From the NCBI GenBank assembly GCA_029977865.1, contig JAPOKA010000023.1, forward strand, positions 1 to 43,189: a stretch of DNA of 43,189 bases, written 5' to 3'. This DNA comes from a bacterium (GTDB taxonomy: Bacteria > Planctomycetota > Phycisphaerae > Phycisphaerales > SM1A02). Within the stretch, counting starts at the first letter, position 1; each line of letters begins with the position of its first letter. Positions 8,691 through 16,344 of this stretch are shown in pieces. The position numbers were made by a program, and so were the translations under genes. Below the pieces are notes generated by a model. The model was given only the letters and a program-made list of their open reading frames with translations. It was not told the DNA's origin and did not search any database.

Positions 8691-8697
8691 TACGGTA
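8691..8697. promoter_or_regulatory. Two-way -10 element TACGGTA between mutY and HTH gene
   Basis: TACGGTA reads TACGGT on the plus strand (towards mutY) and TACCGT on the minus strand (towards the membrane HTH gene). Both are TANNNT hexamers sharing almost all their bases. TACCGT also occurs at leaderless spacing before gatC and haaO. On the minus side about 82 bases of leader would remain; on the plus side about 31 to the chosen ATG. Confidence 0.4.
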
Positions 8698-8727
8698 GCG
8701 GTGGCTCCCCGCTCCCGCAACGAACGC

Positions 8728-9846
8728 ATGGCCGCGGCGGGGGCAGTGGCGACCGCGATCGAGCGGTGGTTCCCGGGGGCGGCCCGCGATCTTCCATGGC
8801 GGAAGCGGCGGACGCCCTACCGCGTCCTCGTCAGCGAGGCGATGCTGCAGCAGACGCAGGTCTCGCGGGTCGCGGAGCGGTTCCCCGAGTTCATGGCCCG
8901 ATTTCCGAATGTGCAGGCCCTCGCCAAAGCCTCGCTCGACGAGGTGCTCGCCGCCTGGCAGGGCTTGGGCTACTACCGCCGAGCCAGGTTGCTCCATGCG
9001 GCGGCGAAGGTCGTGGCCGAGTCGCACCGGGGACGGGTCCCATCCGATCCATCCTTGATTCGCGGGCTGCCGGGCGTGGGGAGGTACACCGCCGGCGCGA
9101 TCGCCTCGCTCGCATTCGGGCTTCCGGAGCCCATCGTCGATGGAAACGTCATCCGCGTGGTGTTGCGACTCGATGGACGGAGACTTGCCTCCGACGACCC
9201 CACTGCGGTCGAGCACTGCTGGAGTCGGGCCCGCGAGCTTGTCGAGGGAGCCGAAGATCCGGCGAGGCTCAACGAGGGCCTGATGGAACTCGGGGCGACG
9301 GTGTGCACTCCCGCCTCGCCCCGCTGCGGCGAATGCCCGTTGCGCGCTCGATGTGTGTCGCGCCGCGAGGGCACCCAACTCCAGACGCCGCTTCCGAAGT
9401 CCGCCGCACGCAGAGTCACCGTGCACCATCACGCGGTCGCAATCTCGCAGGGCTCGAATCTCCGAATCCGTCAGCGCGGCGACCGCGGGCTCTGGGCGCG
9501 AATGTGGGAACTGCCCACCGTCGAGTCGCCGGAGCCGCTTTCTCTTGCAGCCCTCGCCGAGGCGCTCGGAGTGCCCAAGGCGTCGCTCGACCATGCGGGC
9601 GAGTTTCTGCACCGCACCACCCATCGAGACGTGGTCTTCCGGGTGCACCGGCTTGATCCGAAGCTCGCCGCGGCGATCGAGCGGATTCCCGCGTTCGCCG
9701 AGACCGTTTCAGTTCGGCGCCGGGACCTCGGCAGCTACGCGATGGGGGTCGCGCAGCAGCGGACCATCGAGCTCGCATTGGGGCCCTACCCCGTCGCAGG
9801 ACCTGCCCCGCGGAGATCAACCGCCGGCAGTCCCGACCCGCGGTGA
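8728..9846 (+). CDS. mutY: A/G-specific adenine glycosylase MutY
   Basis: Removes adenine mispaired with 8-oxoguanine. 372 residues from this ATG. Catalytic glutamate in VSEAMLQQTQV (E37), helix-hairpin-helix GLPGVGRYTAGAI (113-125) and catalytic aspartate in IVDGNVIRV (D138) are present. The iron-sulfur cysteines fit C-x6-C-x2-C-x5-C exactly (193, 200, 203, 209). A C-terminal NUDIX-like oxoG-recognition domain spans about 225-360. Other possible starts are GTG 8701 and further upstream, without better ribosome sites. Its last 30 bases overlap the 3' end of the opposite-strand HD gene. Confidence 0.93.
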   Translation: MAAAGAVATAIERWFPGAARDLPWRKRRTPYRVLVSEAMLQQTQVSRVAERFPEFMARFPNVQALAKASLDEVLAAWQGLGYYRRARLLHAAAKVVAESHRGRVPSDPSLIRGLPGVGRYTAGAIASLAFGLPEPIVDGNVIRVVLRLDGRRLASDDPTAVEHCWSRARELVEGAEDPARLNEGLMELGATVCTPASPRCGECPLRARCVSRREGTQLQTPLPKSAARRVTVHHHAVAISQGSNLRIRQRGDRGLWARMWELPTVESPEPLSLAALAEALGVPKASLDHAGEFLHRTTHRDVVFRVHRLDPKLAAAIERIPAFAETVSVRRRDLGSYAMGVAQQRTIELALGPYPVAGPAPRRSTAGSPDPR

Positions 9847-12204
9847 ATCCGTCGAGGCAGGCTCGTCGGTCGAATCCGGCTCGGCGTCGACTCGCGGCTC
9901 TTCGTCGGCAGCCGGAGCCGCGACGCTCGCGGTCGACTGGTACTCGACCCGCCCGTGGTGGATCGAGACGAGGCTCTTCACGATCGAGTCTTCCACCTGA
10001 CGGAGTTCGCGGAAGGTGAGCGGGCAATCGTCGAACTGGCCGTCTTCGAGCCGGGCCCTGCTCAAGCGGCGAACGAGCGCCTCGAGGCGTCCGGGGCTCG
10101 GTTCCTTGAGCGTGCGCGATGCGCTCTCCGAGGCGTCGCACAGCATGAGGATCGCGGCCTCGCGGCTCCGCGGACGCGGACCCGGATAGCGGAAGTCGAA
10201 CTCCTGCACCGCGGTCTCGACCTCGCCGAGCGCCTCGGCCCTGCTCTGCGCGGCCCGGTAGAAGTACTCGACGAGGGTGGTGCCGTGATGGCTCTCGATG
10301 AAGTGATGCAGCACTCGGGGAAGCCCGTGCTCCTTCGCCAGCGCCAAGCCGTCCTTCACATGCCCCACGATCACCAGCAGGCTCATCGCCGGGCTCAACT
10401 TCTCGTGCCGATTGGGACCACCGGACTGGTTCTCGATGAAGTAGTCGGGCTTGTTGATCTTGCCGATGTCGTGATAGAGCGCGCCAACGTAGACCAGCAG
10501 CCCATCGGCCCCGATCGCATCCGCGGCGGTCTCGGCCATGGTGGCGATCTGGAGCGAGTGGCTCGAGGTTCCCGGCGCCCGCTGCTGCAGCAACCGAAGC
10601 AGCGGCTGCCGGGGATCGCGAAGTTCGCTCAGGGTGAGGCCGGTCGCCACATCGAAGAGCCGTTCGATGCTGGGCAGCACGCCCAACATGAGGAATGCTG
10701 CCGCCAACGAGGCCGCCGCGGCGAGCGCCGCCTCCGTTCCCAACTGCATCCACGACGCGGGCGAGCCGGGCAACTCGATCATGCCGAGCAGGCCGAAGGC
10801 CGCCGCCGAAGCCACCGCCGAGCGGACCCCCGCACGAATCAGGCAGGCGCGGTGCCGGACTTCGCGCAGGTTGGCGATTCCCACCGCGACTCCGCAGAAG
10901 ACCGCAAGCCCGTACCCAAGACCCCGCTCGAGCGAAAAGCCGAGCACCACCACCAGCAGCGAGGTCACCGCGAGGCCCAGCCGCCGGTCGTAGCAGAGCG
11001 TGGCGATCATGCCGCCCATCGAGGCGGCAAGGACCGCCGCGAAGACGCCGCCGCGGGGCAGTTCGACGGCGCCGGCAACGCCGATCGCCGCGAGCCCGCT
11101 GCTCAGGACCGCGAGGCCGAGCATCCGCCAGGGATTGCGTGCAACCGCCGGATAGGTGACGGAGAGGAAGGCCGCCGTCAGCGCAGCCGCGAAGGCGAGC
11201 AGACCGGCGAGGCCAAGCGACTCGGCGAGGTGGCTCGGCCACGACCGCACCGTCCGCTGCTGCCGAATCGACTCGGCGAGCGTCGCCACCTGATCGGTGG
11301 TGATCTCGTCGCCTCGCGCGATGATGGTCTCGTTGCGGGGATGCCGAACCAGCACCGACTCGACCGCAAGCGCAGCGTTCTCGGCAGCGGTGGCGGTCAG
11401 CGAGGCATCGAAGGTGATGGTCGGCTTGGGATCTCGAAGGATCGGGGCCACCACGAATCGGACCACCGGACCGGGGAATCCAGCACGCTCGGCGAGCCGC
11501 GTGACGGCGCGCTCGATCGAGGCGGCATCACCTGCCGCGAGATCGATCGCGCTGCGGAGCGGAACGGCGTCGGCTGCGCCCTCCGCAGGCGGGACCACCT
11601 CGCGACGCAGAGTCGTCGCGAAGAGCTGGTACTCGCCGCTTGCCAGCAGCGGATCTTCCGACCACAACCCGTTCACCAGTCGCCCCGTCCAAAGCCGCCA
11701 ATCCGCAGAGGGTCCCTCCGAACTGCCGAAGGGCTGCAGGCGGGCGAGACCCTCGTCGTTCAGCGCGAATTCCTCACGCACCCGCGCATCGATGCTCGCG
11801 ACATCGGTCTTCTCATGGACCGCCACCGGCAAGCCTTCGATGGCGGCACGCAGGCGGTCGAGATAGGTGGTGCTTGGGCGGTAGATCCGAGGCGCCGCCT
11901 TGCGAGCCTCGTCGCGCCGCCCCGAGGTCGCGGACGAATCGACCACCTCGTAGGCGAGTGGATTCAGACGGCTGCGAACGGCGATCCGCCCGGCGTGCAC
12001 CTGCGGCTGCGAGGTCGCCCAGTCGGTCAACAGCACCCCGCCCACCGCGGTGATCAGGATGAAGGCGACCAGGTTGACGGTCTCGGGCCGGCGAAGAAGG
12101 GCCATCAGGTCGAAGCCGGCTCGCGGCAAGGCCCGACGGATCTCGTCTCGGCGGGTCTTCGAGGGCCCGGGCCGGCGGTTCGAGAAGCCTGGAATGCTGG
12201 CCAT
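9817..12204 (-). CDS. 7TM-HD family phosphohydrolase (PgpH-like)
   Basis: 795 residues with the layout of the 7TMR-HDED/7TM/HD family: one membrane segment (about 44-62), an extracytoplasmic domain (about 65-330), a cluster of membrane segments (about 335-530), then a cytosolic HD domain. The HD motif HDIGK is at 578-582, preceded by HSLQIA and followed by HHFIESHHGT. In Listeria the relative PgpH degrades cyclic di-AMP, so a signalling nucleotide phosphodiesterase is the best guess. No diadenylate cyclase is in the window. The C-terminal 40 residues are acidic and disordered; that tail is encoded where the gene runs 30 bases into mutY on the other strand. Confidence 0.88.
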   Translation of the reverse strand: MASIPGFSNRRPGPSKTRRDEIRRALPRAGFDLMALLRRPETVNLVAFILITAVGGVLLTDWATSQPQVHAGRIAVRSRLNPLAYEVVDSSATSGRRDEARKAAPRIYRPSTTYLDRLRAAIEGLPVAVHEKTDVASIDARVREEFALNDEGLARLQPFGSSEGPSADWRLWTGRLVNGLWSEDPLLASGEYQLFATTLRREVVPPAEGAADAVPLRSAIDLAAGDAASIERAVTRLAERAGFPGPVVRFVVAPILRDPKPTITFDASLTATAAENAALAVESVLVRHPRNETIIARGDEITTDQVATLAESIRQQRTVRSWPSHLAESLGLAGLLAFAAALTAAFLSVTYPAVARNPWRMLGLAVLSSGLAAIGVAGAVELPRGGVFAAVLAASMGGMIATLCYDRRLGLAVTSLLVVVLGFSLERGLGYGLAVFCGVAVGIANLREVRHRACLIRAGVRSAVASAAAFGLLGMIELPGSPASWMQLGTEAALAAAASLAAAFLMLGVLPSIERLFDVATGLTLSELRDPRQPLLRLLQQRAPGTSSHSLQIATMAETAADAIGADGLLVYVGALYHDIGKINKPDYFIENQSGGPNRHEKLSPAMSLLVIVGHVKDGLALAKEHGLPRVLHHFIESHHGTTLVEYFYRAAQSRAEALGEVETAVQEFDFRYPGPRPRSREAAILMLCDASESASRTLKEPSPGRLEALVRRLSRARLEDGQFDDCPLTFRELRQVEDSIVKSLVSIHHGRVEYQSTASVAAPAADEEPRVDAEPDSTDEPASTDSPRVGTAGG

Positions 12205-12444
12205 GCGGCGGGGTCTCGAAGGTCACTTGGCCTCGTGCAAAACGTCGAGACGAACTCCAAGCGACCGGGTGATCCGGACCGAAGCGACGAGTCTAGCCGC
12301 CGCTCCCGAGATTCCATCGGCCCGATTTCTGCCGCGGTGGGGCGACGGGGCTGGACTCGTATCGTTCCGAGGCGAAGGTCCGAGAATCTCGCTGCTCCGC
12401 CCCAGAGAGGCGAGGGGTCGTTCCGGGGCCGCGCCCGTCATCGG

Positions 12445-12450
12445 TATCCT
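12445..12450 (+). promoter_or_regulatory. -10-like TATCCT, 7 nt before start
   Basis: GGTATCCT ends seven bases before the ATG at 12458, and no Shine-Dalgarno is seen. Same hexamer and a similar spacing as before the ChaA-like gene (24528-24533, minus strand). Confidence 0.55.
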
Positions 12451-12457
12451 CCCGCCC

Positions 12458-13039
12458 ATGCGCAGTGCCTCGAAGCGGTGGGCTGCATCGTCGGTGCTCG
12501 TGACTGGGCTGGGTCTCGCCGGTCCTGTCGGCTGCGAGAAGCCGGTGCAGAACACCCCCGCGCTCAATCGGCTCTCCGACCCGTCGATGGATCCGGACTC
12601 CCAGTGGGCCTCCACGATGCTCGACTCGGCGCAGCGGCGCGAGGTCGAGGGGGTCTTCGACACGCTTCCGGGCTCGCAGACCGCTGCCACGGTCGGACCT
12701 GGTCCGGTCTCGGCACCGCGTGGCCGGTGGCGCGATCTTCCCGCCGCCGCCAATCGAGCCGCCGGCATGGCCGAACTGGCCGTGCTCGCCACCCGCTACC
12801 GCCCCGACGACGCGACGCTCGAGACCGCGGAGTCGATCGAGTTCGATCTGCTGACGCTCACCTTCGAGCCGGGCCGGCTCGTGGTGCGCCGCGGCAACCC
12901 TCCCGAGGTCTATCAGGCGGAGGCGGTGGTTGGGCTTCTTGGCGATCGCACCGACTCCGCAGACCGGCTGCTCGCGGCGCTCGCGGAATCGCTGCTCGCG
13001 TTCGGTCGCAAGCCCCAACTCGCTCCGCTCGCGGACTGA
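12458..13039 (+). CDS. Uncharacterised exported protein, possible lipoprotein
   Basis: 193 residues, not recognised. It begins with a basic residue pair and a hydrophobic stretch (about 9-24) ending LAGPVGC; the cysteine suggests a lipoprotein although proline at -3 is not canonical. The mature part is soluble, with a Ser/Pro-rich first half and a mixed alpha/beta second half containing FDLLTLTFEPGRLVVRR. The frame is open far upstream but that stretch is opposite-strand coding and promoter DNA; the ATG at 12458 has a -10-like hexamer at leaderless spacing. It ends ten bases from the convergent gatA. Confidence 0.6.
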   Translation: MRSASKRWAASSVLVTGLGLAGPVGCEKPVQNTPALNRLSDPSMDPDSQWASTMLDSAQRREVEGVFDTLPGSQTAATVGPGPVSAPRGRWRDLPAAANRAAGMAELAVLATRYRPDDATLETAESIEFDLLTLTFEPGRLVVRRGNPPEVYQAEAVVGLLGDRTDSADRLLAALAESLLAFGRKPQLAPLAD

Positions 13040-13049
13040 TCGCAACGAC

Positions 13050-14528
13050 TCAGCAGGCAAGCGGACAGCGACCGAGCGCCGTCTCGAGGCAGGCGGCTGC
13101 GCGGAGCAGGCCTCCCTCTGCGAATGCCGGCGCCTGCAGTTGAAGTCCCATCGGCAGCGGCTTGCCGTCCTCCTCGACGAAGCCTCCCGGAACCGACACG
13201 CCGCAGATCCCCGCGATCGGTGCGTTCACGGTGTAGACGTCGCAGAGGTACATCGACAGCGGGTCGCGTTGCGAACCGAGTTTGAACGCCGGCGTGGGCG
13301 CGGTCGGCCCCAGCAGCACGTCGCAGGCGGTGAAGGCCCGCGCGAACTCCTCGCCGATCAGCCGACGCACCTGCAGCGCGCGGCGGTAGTAGGCGTCGTA
13401 GTAGCCAGCGCTGAGCACGTAGGTTCCGATCATGATGCGGCGCTGCACCTCGGCGCCGAAACCCTCGCCGCGGCTGCGGGCGTAGATCGATTCGAGATCC
13501 TCCCCGGCCCGCGGCTCGGCACGGCGGCCGTAGCGGATTCCGTCGAATCGCGCGAGGTTGCTCGACGCCTCCGCCGGCGCGATCACGTAGTAGGTCGAGA
13601 TGCCGATCTCGGTCAGCGGCAGATGCACTTCGACCAACGTCGCGCCAAGCCGCTCCATCGCGGCGGCGGCGGCCCGAACCGACTCGTTCACCGCGGGGTG
13701 GTTGGAGTCGGAGAGGTACTCGCTGGGAAGCCCCACCCGAACGCCATCGAGCCGACCGGTGCCCGACTCCGCCGCCGCGGCGATGCCCGCGACGTCGGTC
13801 GCCGCCGAGGTGGAGTCGAGTCGATCGTTTCCGCCGATCACCTCGAGCAGCAACGCCGCATCCGCCACGCTGCGCGTGAGCGGGCCGACCTGATCGAGGC
13901 TCGATCCGAAGGCCACCAATCCGTAGCGGCTCACTCGCCCGTAGGAGGGCTTCAACCCGACGCAGCCGGTGAAGGCCGCAGGCTGGCGAATCGAACCGCC
14001 GGTGTCCGATCCCAGCGCCGCGTGACAAAGGCCCGCAGCGACCGCGGCGGCCGATCCCGCCGAGGAGCCTCCGGGCACTCGCTCGGGATCCCAGGGATTT
14101 CGGACCGGTCCCCAGGCGCAATGCTCGCCGGAGGATCCCATCGCGAACTCGTCGAGGTTGGTCTTGCCCACCACGATCGCACCAGCCGCAAGCAGGCGCT
14201 CGACGCAGGTGGCGTTGAACGGCGAACGCCATGACTCCAGCATCCGCGAACTGCAGGTGGTGCGGCCGAGGGTGGTGGCGATGTTGTCCTTGACCGCGAT
14301 CACCGCCCCGGCGAGCGGACCGGGGTCGTCGCCGGCCGCCACTCGGCGATCGATCTCCCGCGCTGCAGCCAGCGCTTCCTCGGCGAAGACCTCGTGGAAG
14401 GCGTTGAGCCCGGGATCGAAGCGCTCGATGCGATCGAGGATGCCGCGGGTCTCCTCCTCGGCGCTGGCCGTTCCCGACCGCACCGCTGCGACCACTTCGC
14501 GGAGTTCTCGCGGCGGATCAGGAACCAT
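13050..14528 (-). CDS. gatA: Asp/Glu-tRNA amidotransferase subunit A
   Basis: Amidase subunit of GatCAB, which converts Glu-tRNA(Gln) or Asp-tRNA(Asn) to the amidated form. 492 residues, normal length. The Ser-cisSer-Lys triad is visible: K80 in AVKDNI, S155 in GGSSAGS and S179 in GSDTGGS. The ATG at 14528 lies inside the end of gatC (about 11 bases overlap); a TTG two codons earlier is the only other local option. gatB is not adjacent, which is common because gatB is often elsewhere in the genome. Confidence 0.95.
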   Translation of the reverse strand: MVPDPPRELREVVAAVRSGTASAEEETRGILDRIERFDPGLNAFHEVFAEEALAAAREIDRRVAAGDDPGPLAGAVIAVKDNIATTLGRTTCSSRMLESWRSPFNATCVERLLAAGAIVVGKTNLDEFAMGSSGEHCAWGPVRNPWDPERVPGGSSAGSAAAVAAGLCHAALGSDTGGSIRQPAAFTGCVGLKPSYGRVSRYGLVAFGSSLDQVGPLTRSVADAALLLEVIGGNDRLDSTSAATDVAGIAAAAESGTGRLDGVRVGLPSEYLSDSNHPAVNESVRAAAAAMERLGATLVEVHLPLTEIGISTYYVIAPAEASSNLARFDGIRYGRRAEPRAGEDLESIYARSRGEGFGAEVQRRIMIGTYVLSAGYYDAYYRRALQVRRLIGEEFARAFTACDVLLGPTAPTPAFKLGSQRDPLSMYLCDVYTVNAPIAGICGVSVPGGFVEEDGKPLPMGLQLQAPAFAEGGLLRAAACLETALGRCPLAC

Positions 14529-14865
14529 CGGCAAGCACCTTGGGAACGGCGATGAACGGCGCCGCCGCGAGCGGCGCGGCGGCGAGAATCTGCTCCCGCG
14601 GGATGGTCGGACCAGGCTCGTCGGGATCGAGGCGATTGGACGCGTCGAGCGGTCGATGCTGCGGCTCGACCCCGGTCACATCGATCGCGGAGATCCGACC
14701 GATGTGCTCGAGCACCGACACCAGTTCGCGACGATGCCGTTCGATCGCCTGCTCGTCGCCGCCGATGCTCAATCGCGCCAGCCGCGCCACCTTGCGGACA
14801 TCGGCGGCCGAGAGTTCCGGTGGCGCTGGAGCGGCAGCATCGCTGGAAGGACCTTGCTTCGACAT
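14518..14865 (-). CDS. gatC: Asp/Glu-tRNA amidotransferase subunit C
   Basis: Small belt subunit that stabilises GatA-GatB. 115 residues: the N-terminal helix-rich part VRKVARLARLSI, the ELVSVLEHIGRISAIDVTGVEP stretch split across two helices, and the C-terminal LAAAPFIAVPKVL are typical. About 20 extra N-terminal residues rich in Ala/Pro/Ser precede the core. The start at 14865 has TACCGT six bases upstream and no Shine-Dalgarno. It is followed directly by gatA with overlap. Confidence 0.92.
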   Translation of the reverse strand: MSKQGPSSDAAAPAPPELSAADVRKVARLARLSIGGDEQAIERHRRELVSVLEHIGRISAIDVTGVEPQHRPLDASNRLDPDEPGPTIPREQILAAAPLAAAPFIAVPKVLADGS

Positions 14866-14871
14866 CGCCGC

Positions 14872-14877
14872 ACGGTA
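14872..14877 (-). promoter_or_regulatory. -10-like TACCGT, 6 nt before gatC
   Basis: Minus-strand TACCGT ends six bases before the gatC ATG. No Shine-Dalgarno is visible. Leaderless-type layout. Confidence 0.5.
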
Positions 14878-14943
14878 TCGCGAAAGCCGGAAACGCAGCG
14901 GCGCCTCGACGGTTCCACGGTTCGTCCCGAGCCGCTCCCCCGG

Positions 14944-14949
14944 TAGGAT
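14944..14949 (+). promoter_or_regulatory. -10-like TAGGAT upstream of efflux operon
   Basis: GGTAGGATT is the best -10-like element before the adaptor gene, but it ends 48 bases before the ATG at 14998, so this transcript would carry a leader of about 40 bases. No strong Shine-Dalgarno is seen in that leader. Confidence 0.3.
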
Positions 14950-14997
14950 TCGCGATTCCCCGCCGGACTCCACCTCTCGCCCTGCCGACCACTTCCC

Positions 14998-16344
14998 ATG
15001 ACCTCCAGATCCGGCGCCCTCTTCTCCCTGTTCTTCCGATCCGCGGTCGGCCTCGCCGCCCTCGCCGCGGCCATCGCCATCTTCGGATGGCTCGCGTCCA
15101 CCCGAGAGACTCCGGTGCCGCGGCCGGCCGACGAGGCTCGGCCCCGCATGGTGGTGATCGAGGCACGGCCGACCGAGGTGCAGCGGATCTTCGCGGGCTT
15201 CGGCACCGCCGAGGCGCTCTACTCCGCGGATGTGCCGGCCGAAGTGGCTGCACTCGTCGAGTCGATCCCCGAGTCGGTGCGGGAAGGGATGCCGGTGCAG
15301 GCCGGCGACGTCATCGCGGTCCTCGATTCGGAGAACTTCGCCCGGGAGGCCGAGATCGCGGCGGAGACGCTCGCCGAACTCGACTCGCGGTCGGCGCAAC
15401 TCGATGTCGAGGAAGCGGCGGCGCGGGATCGCATGGTGCTCGCGCTGCGCGACCTCGAGCTCGCCAAGGCCGATCTTGCCCGCACCGAGCAGGCGGTCCG
15501 CGACGGCGCCGCGGTCGAACGCGAGGTCGAACGGGCGCAGCAGGCGGTCTTGGCGGCCGAGCGCTCGGCGCTCCTGATCCGCGAGGTCATCGACGGACTC
15601 GAGCCGCGGCGGCTCTCGCTGCGGGCCTTGCTCGAGCGGGCTCGCGCCTCGAAGCGGCTCGCCGAGCAGAACCTCGCCCGCTGCACCATCACCACTCCGA
15701 TCGACGGTGTGGTGGCGGCACTCGATGTCGAGGTGGGCGAGAGCGTCGCGCCGGGTCGACGAGTCGCCCGCGTCGTCGACCTCTCGCGCATGGAGATTCC
15801 CATCAAGCTCGCCTCGGCGGCGCGGCGGTTCGTCGCCGCGGGCGACGTGGTCTTGATCGAGCGCGACGCCAACGACCCCCAGGGTTGGCAGGCCCGGGTC
15901 GCCCGCGTTTCACCGGTGGATGAGCCCGGCAGCCGCACCTTCACCGTCTACGCCGAACTCGAACAGGATCCGCGCTCCGCGCTGGCCCTCGTCCCCGGCA
16001 CCTTCGTGCTCGGCACCGTGCTGTCCGGCGAGCCGGAGACCCGCATGGTGGTTCCCCGCCGCTCCGTGCGCGACGGACGAATCATGCTCGCCGAACCCCG
16101 GGACGGCGGGCACGCCATCGCGAGCCGACCCGTCGAAGTCTCGTGGACCTTCGAACGCACCTTGCCCGAGTTCGGAATCGCCGACACGCAGTGGGTGGTG
16201 CTCGACACCGAGCTCTCGCCGGGCGCACTGGTCCTGCTCGACGGCTCGCGGGGAGTGAGCGCGGGCACGCTGGTGCGACCGGTCCTGCCGGGCGGCGGAT
16301 CGGCGGTGGTCTCGGCGGCCCGACCGCCTGAGGCGACGCCGTGA
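14998..16344 (+). CDS. RND efflux periplasmic adaptor (membrane fusion protein)
   Basis: Links the inner-membrane pump to an outer-membrane channel. 448 residues. An N-terminal signal anchor (about 14-33) is followed by a biotinyl-lipoyl half-motif (residues 65-110, with EGMPVQAGDVIAVLD), a long alpha-hairpin coiled coil (about 112-215), the second lipoyl half (TPIDGVVAALDVEVGESV) and a beta-barrel and membrane-proximal domain. Its stop overlaps the pump GTG start by four bases (GTGA). No TolC-like outer-membrane gene is in the window. Substrate unknown. Confidence 0.9.
   Translation: MTSRSGALFSLFFRSAVGLAALAAAIAIFGWLASTRETPVPRPADEARPRMVVIEARPTEVQRIFAGFGTAEALYSADVPAEVAALVESIPESVREGMPVQAGDVIAVLDSENFAREAEIAAETLAELDSRSAQLDVEEAAARDRMVLALRDLELAKADLARTEQAVRDGAAVEREVERAQQAVLAAERSALLIREVIDGLEPRRLSLRALLERARASKRLAEQNLARCTITTPIDGVVAALDVEVGESVAPGRRVARVVDLSRMEIPIKLASAARRFVAAGDVVLIERDANDPQGWQARVARVSPVDEPGSRTFTVYAELEQDPRSALALVPGTFVLGTVLSGEPETRMVVPRRSVRDGRIMLAEPRDGGHAIASRPVEVSWTFERTLPEFGIADTQWVVLDTELSPGALVLLDGSRGVSAGTLVRPVLPGGGSAVVSAARPPEATP

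Noticed and set aside
9955-13143. 1062-codon plus-strand open frame opposite the HD phosphohydrolase
   Set aside because: Long only because of high GC. The minus-strand frame has an HD domain and membrane segments; this frame has none.
13050-14865. Missing gatB as evidence of a broken GatCAB system
   Set aside because: gatB is often unlinked to gatCA in bacteria; both present subunits are intact.
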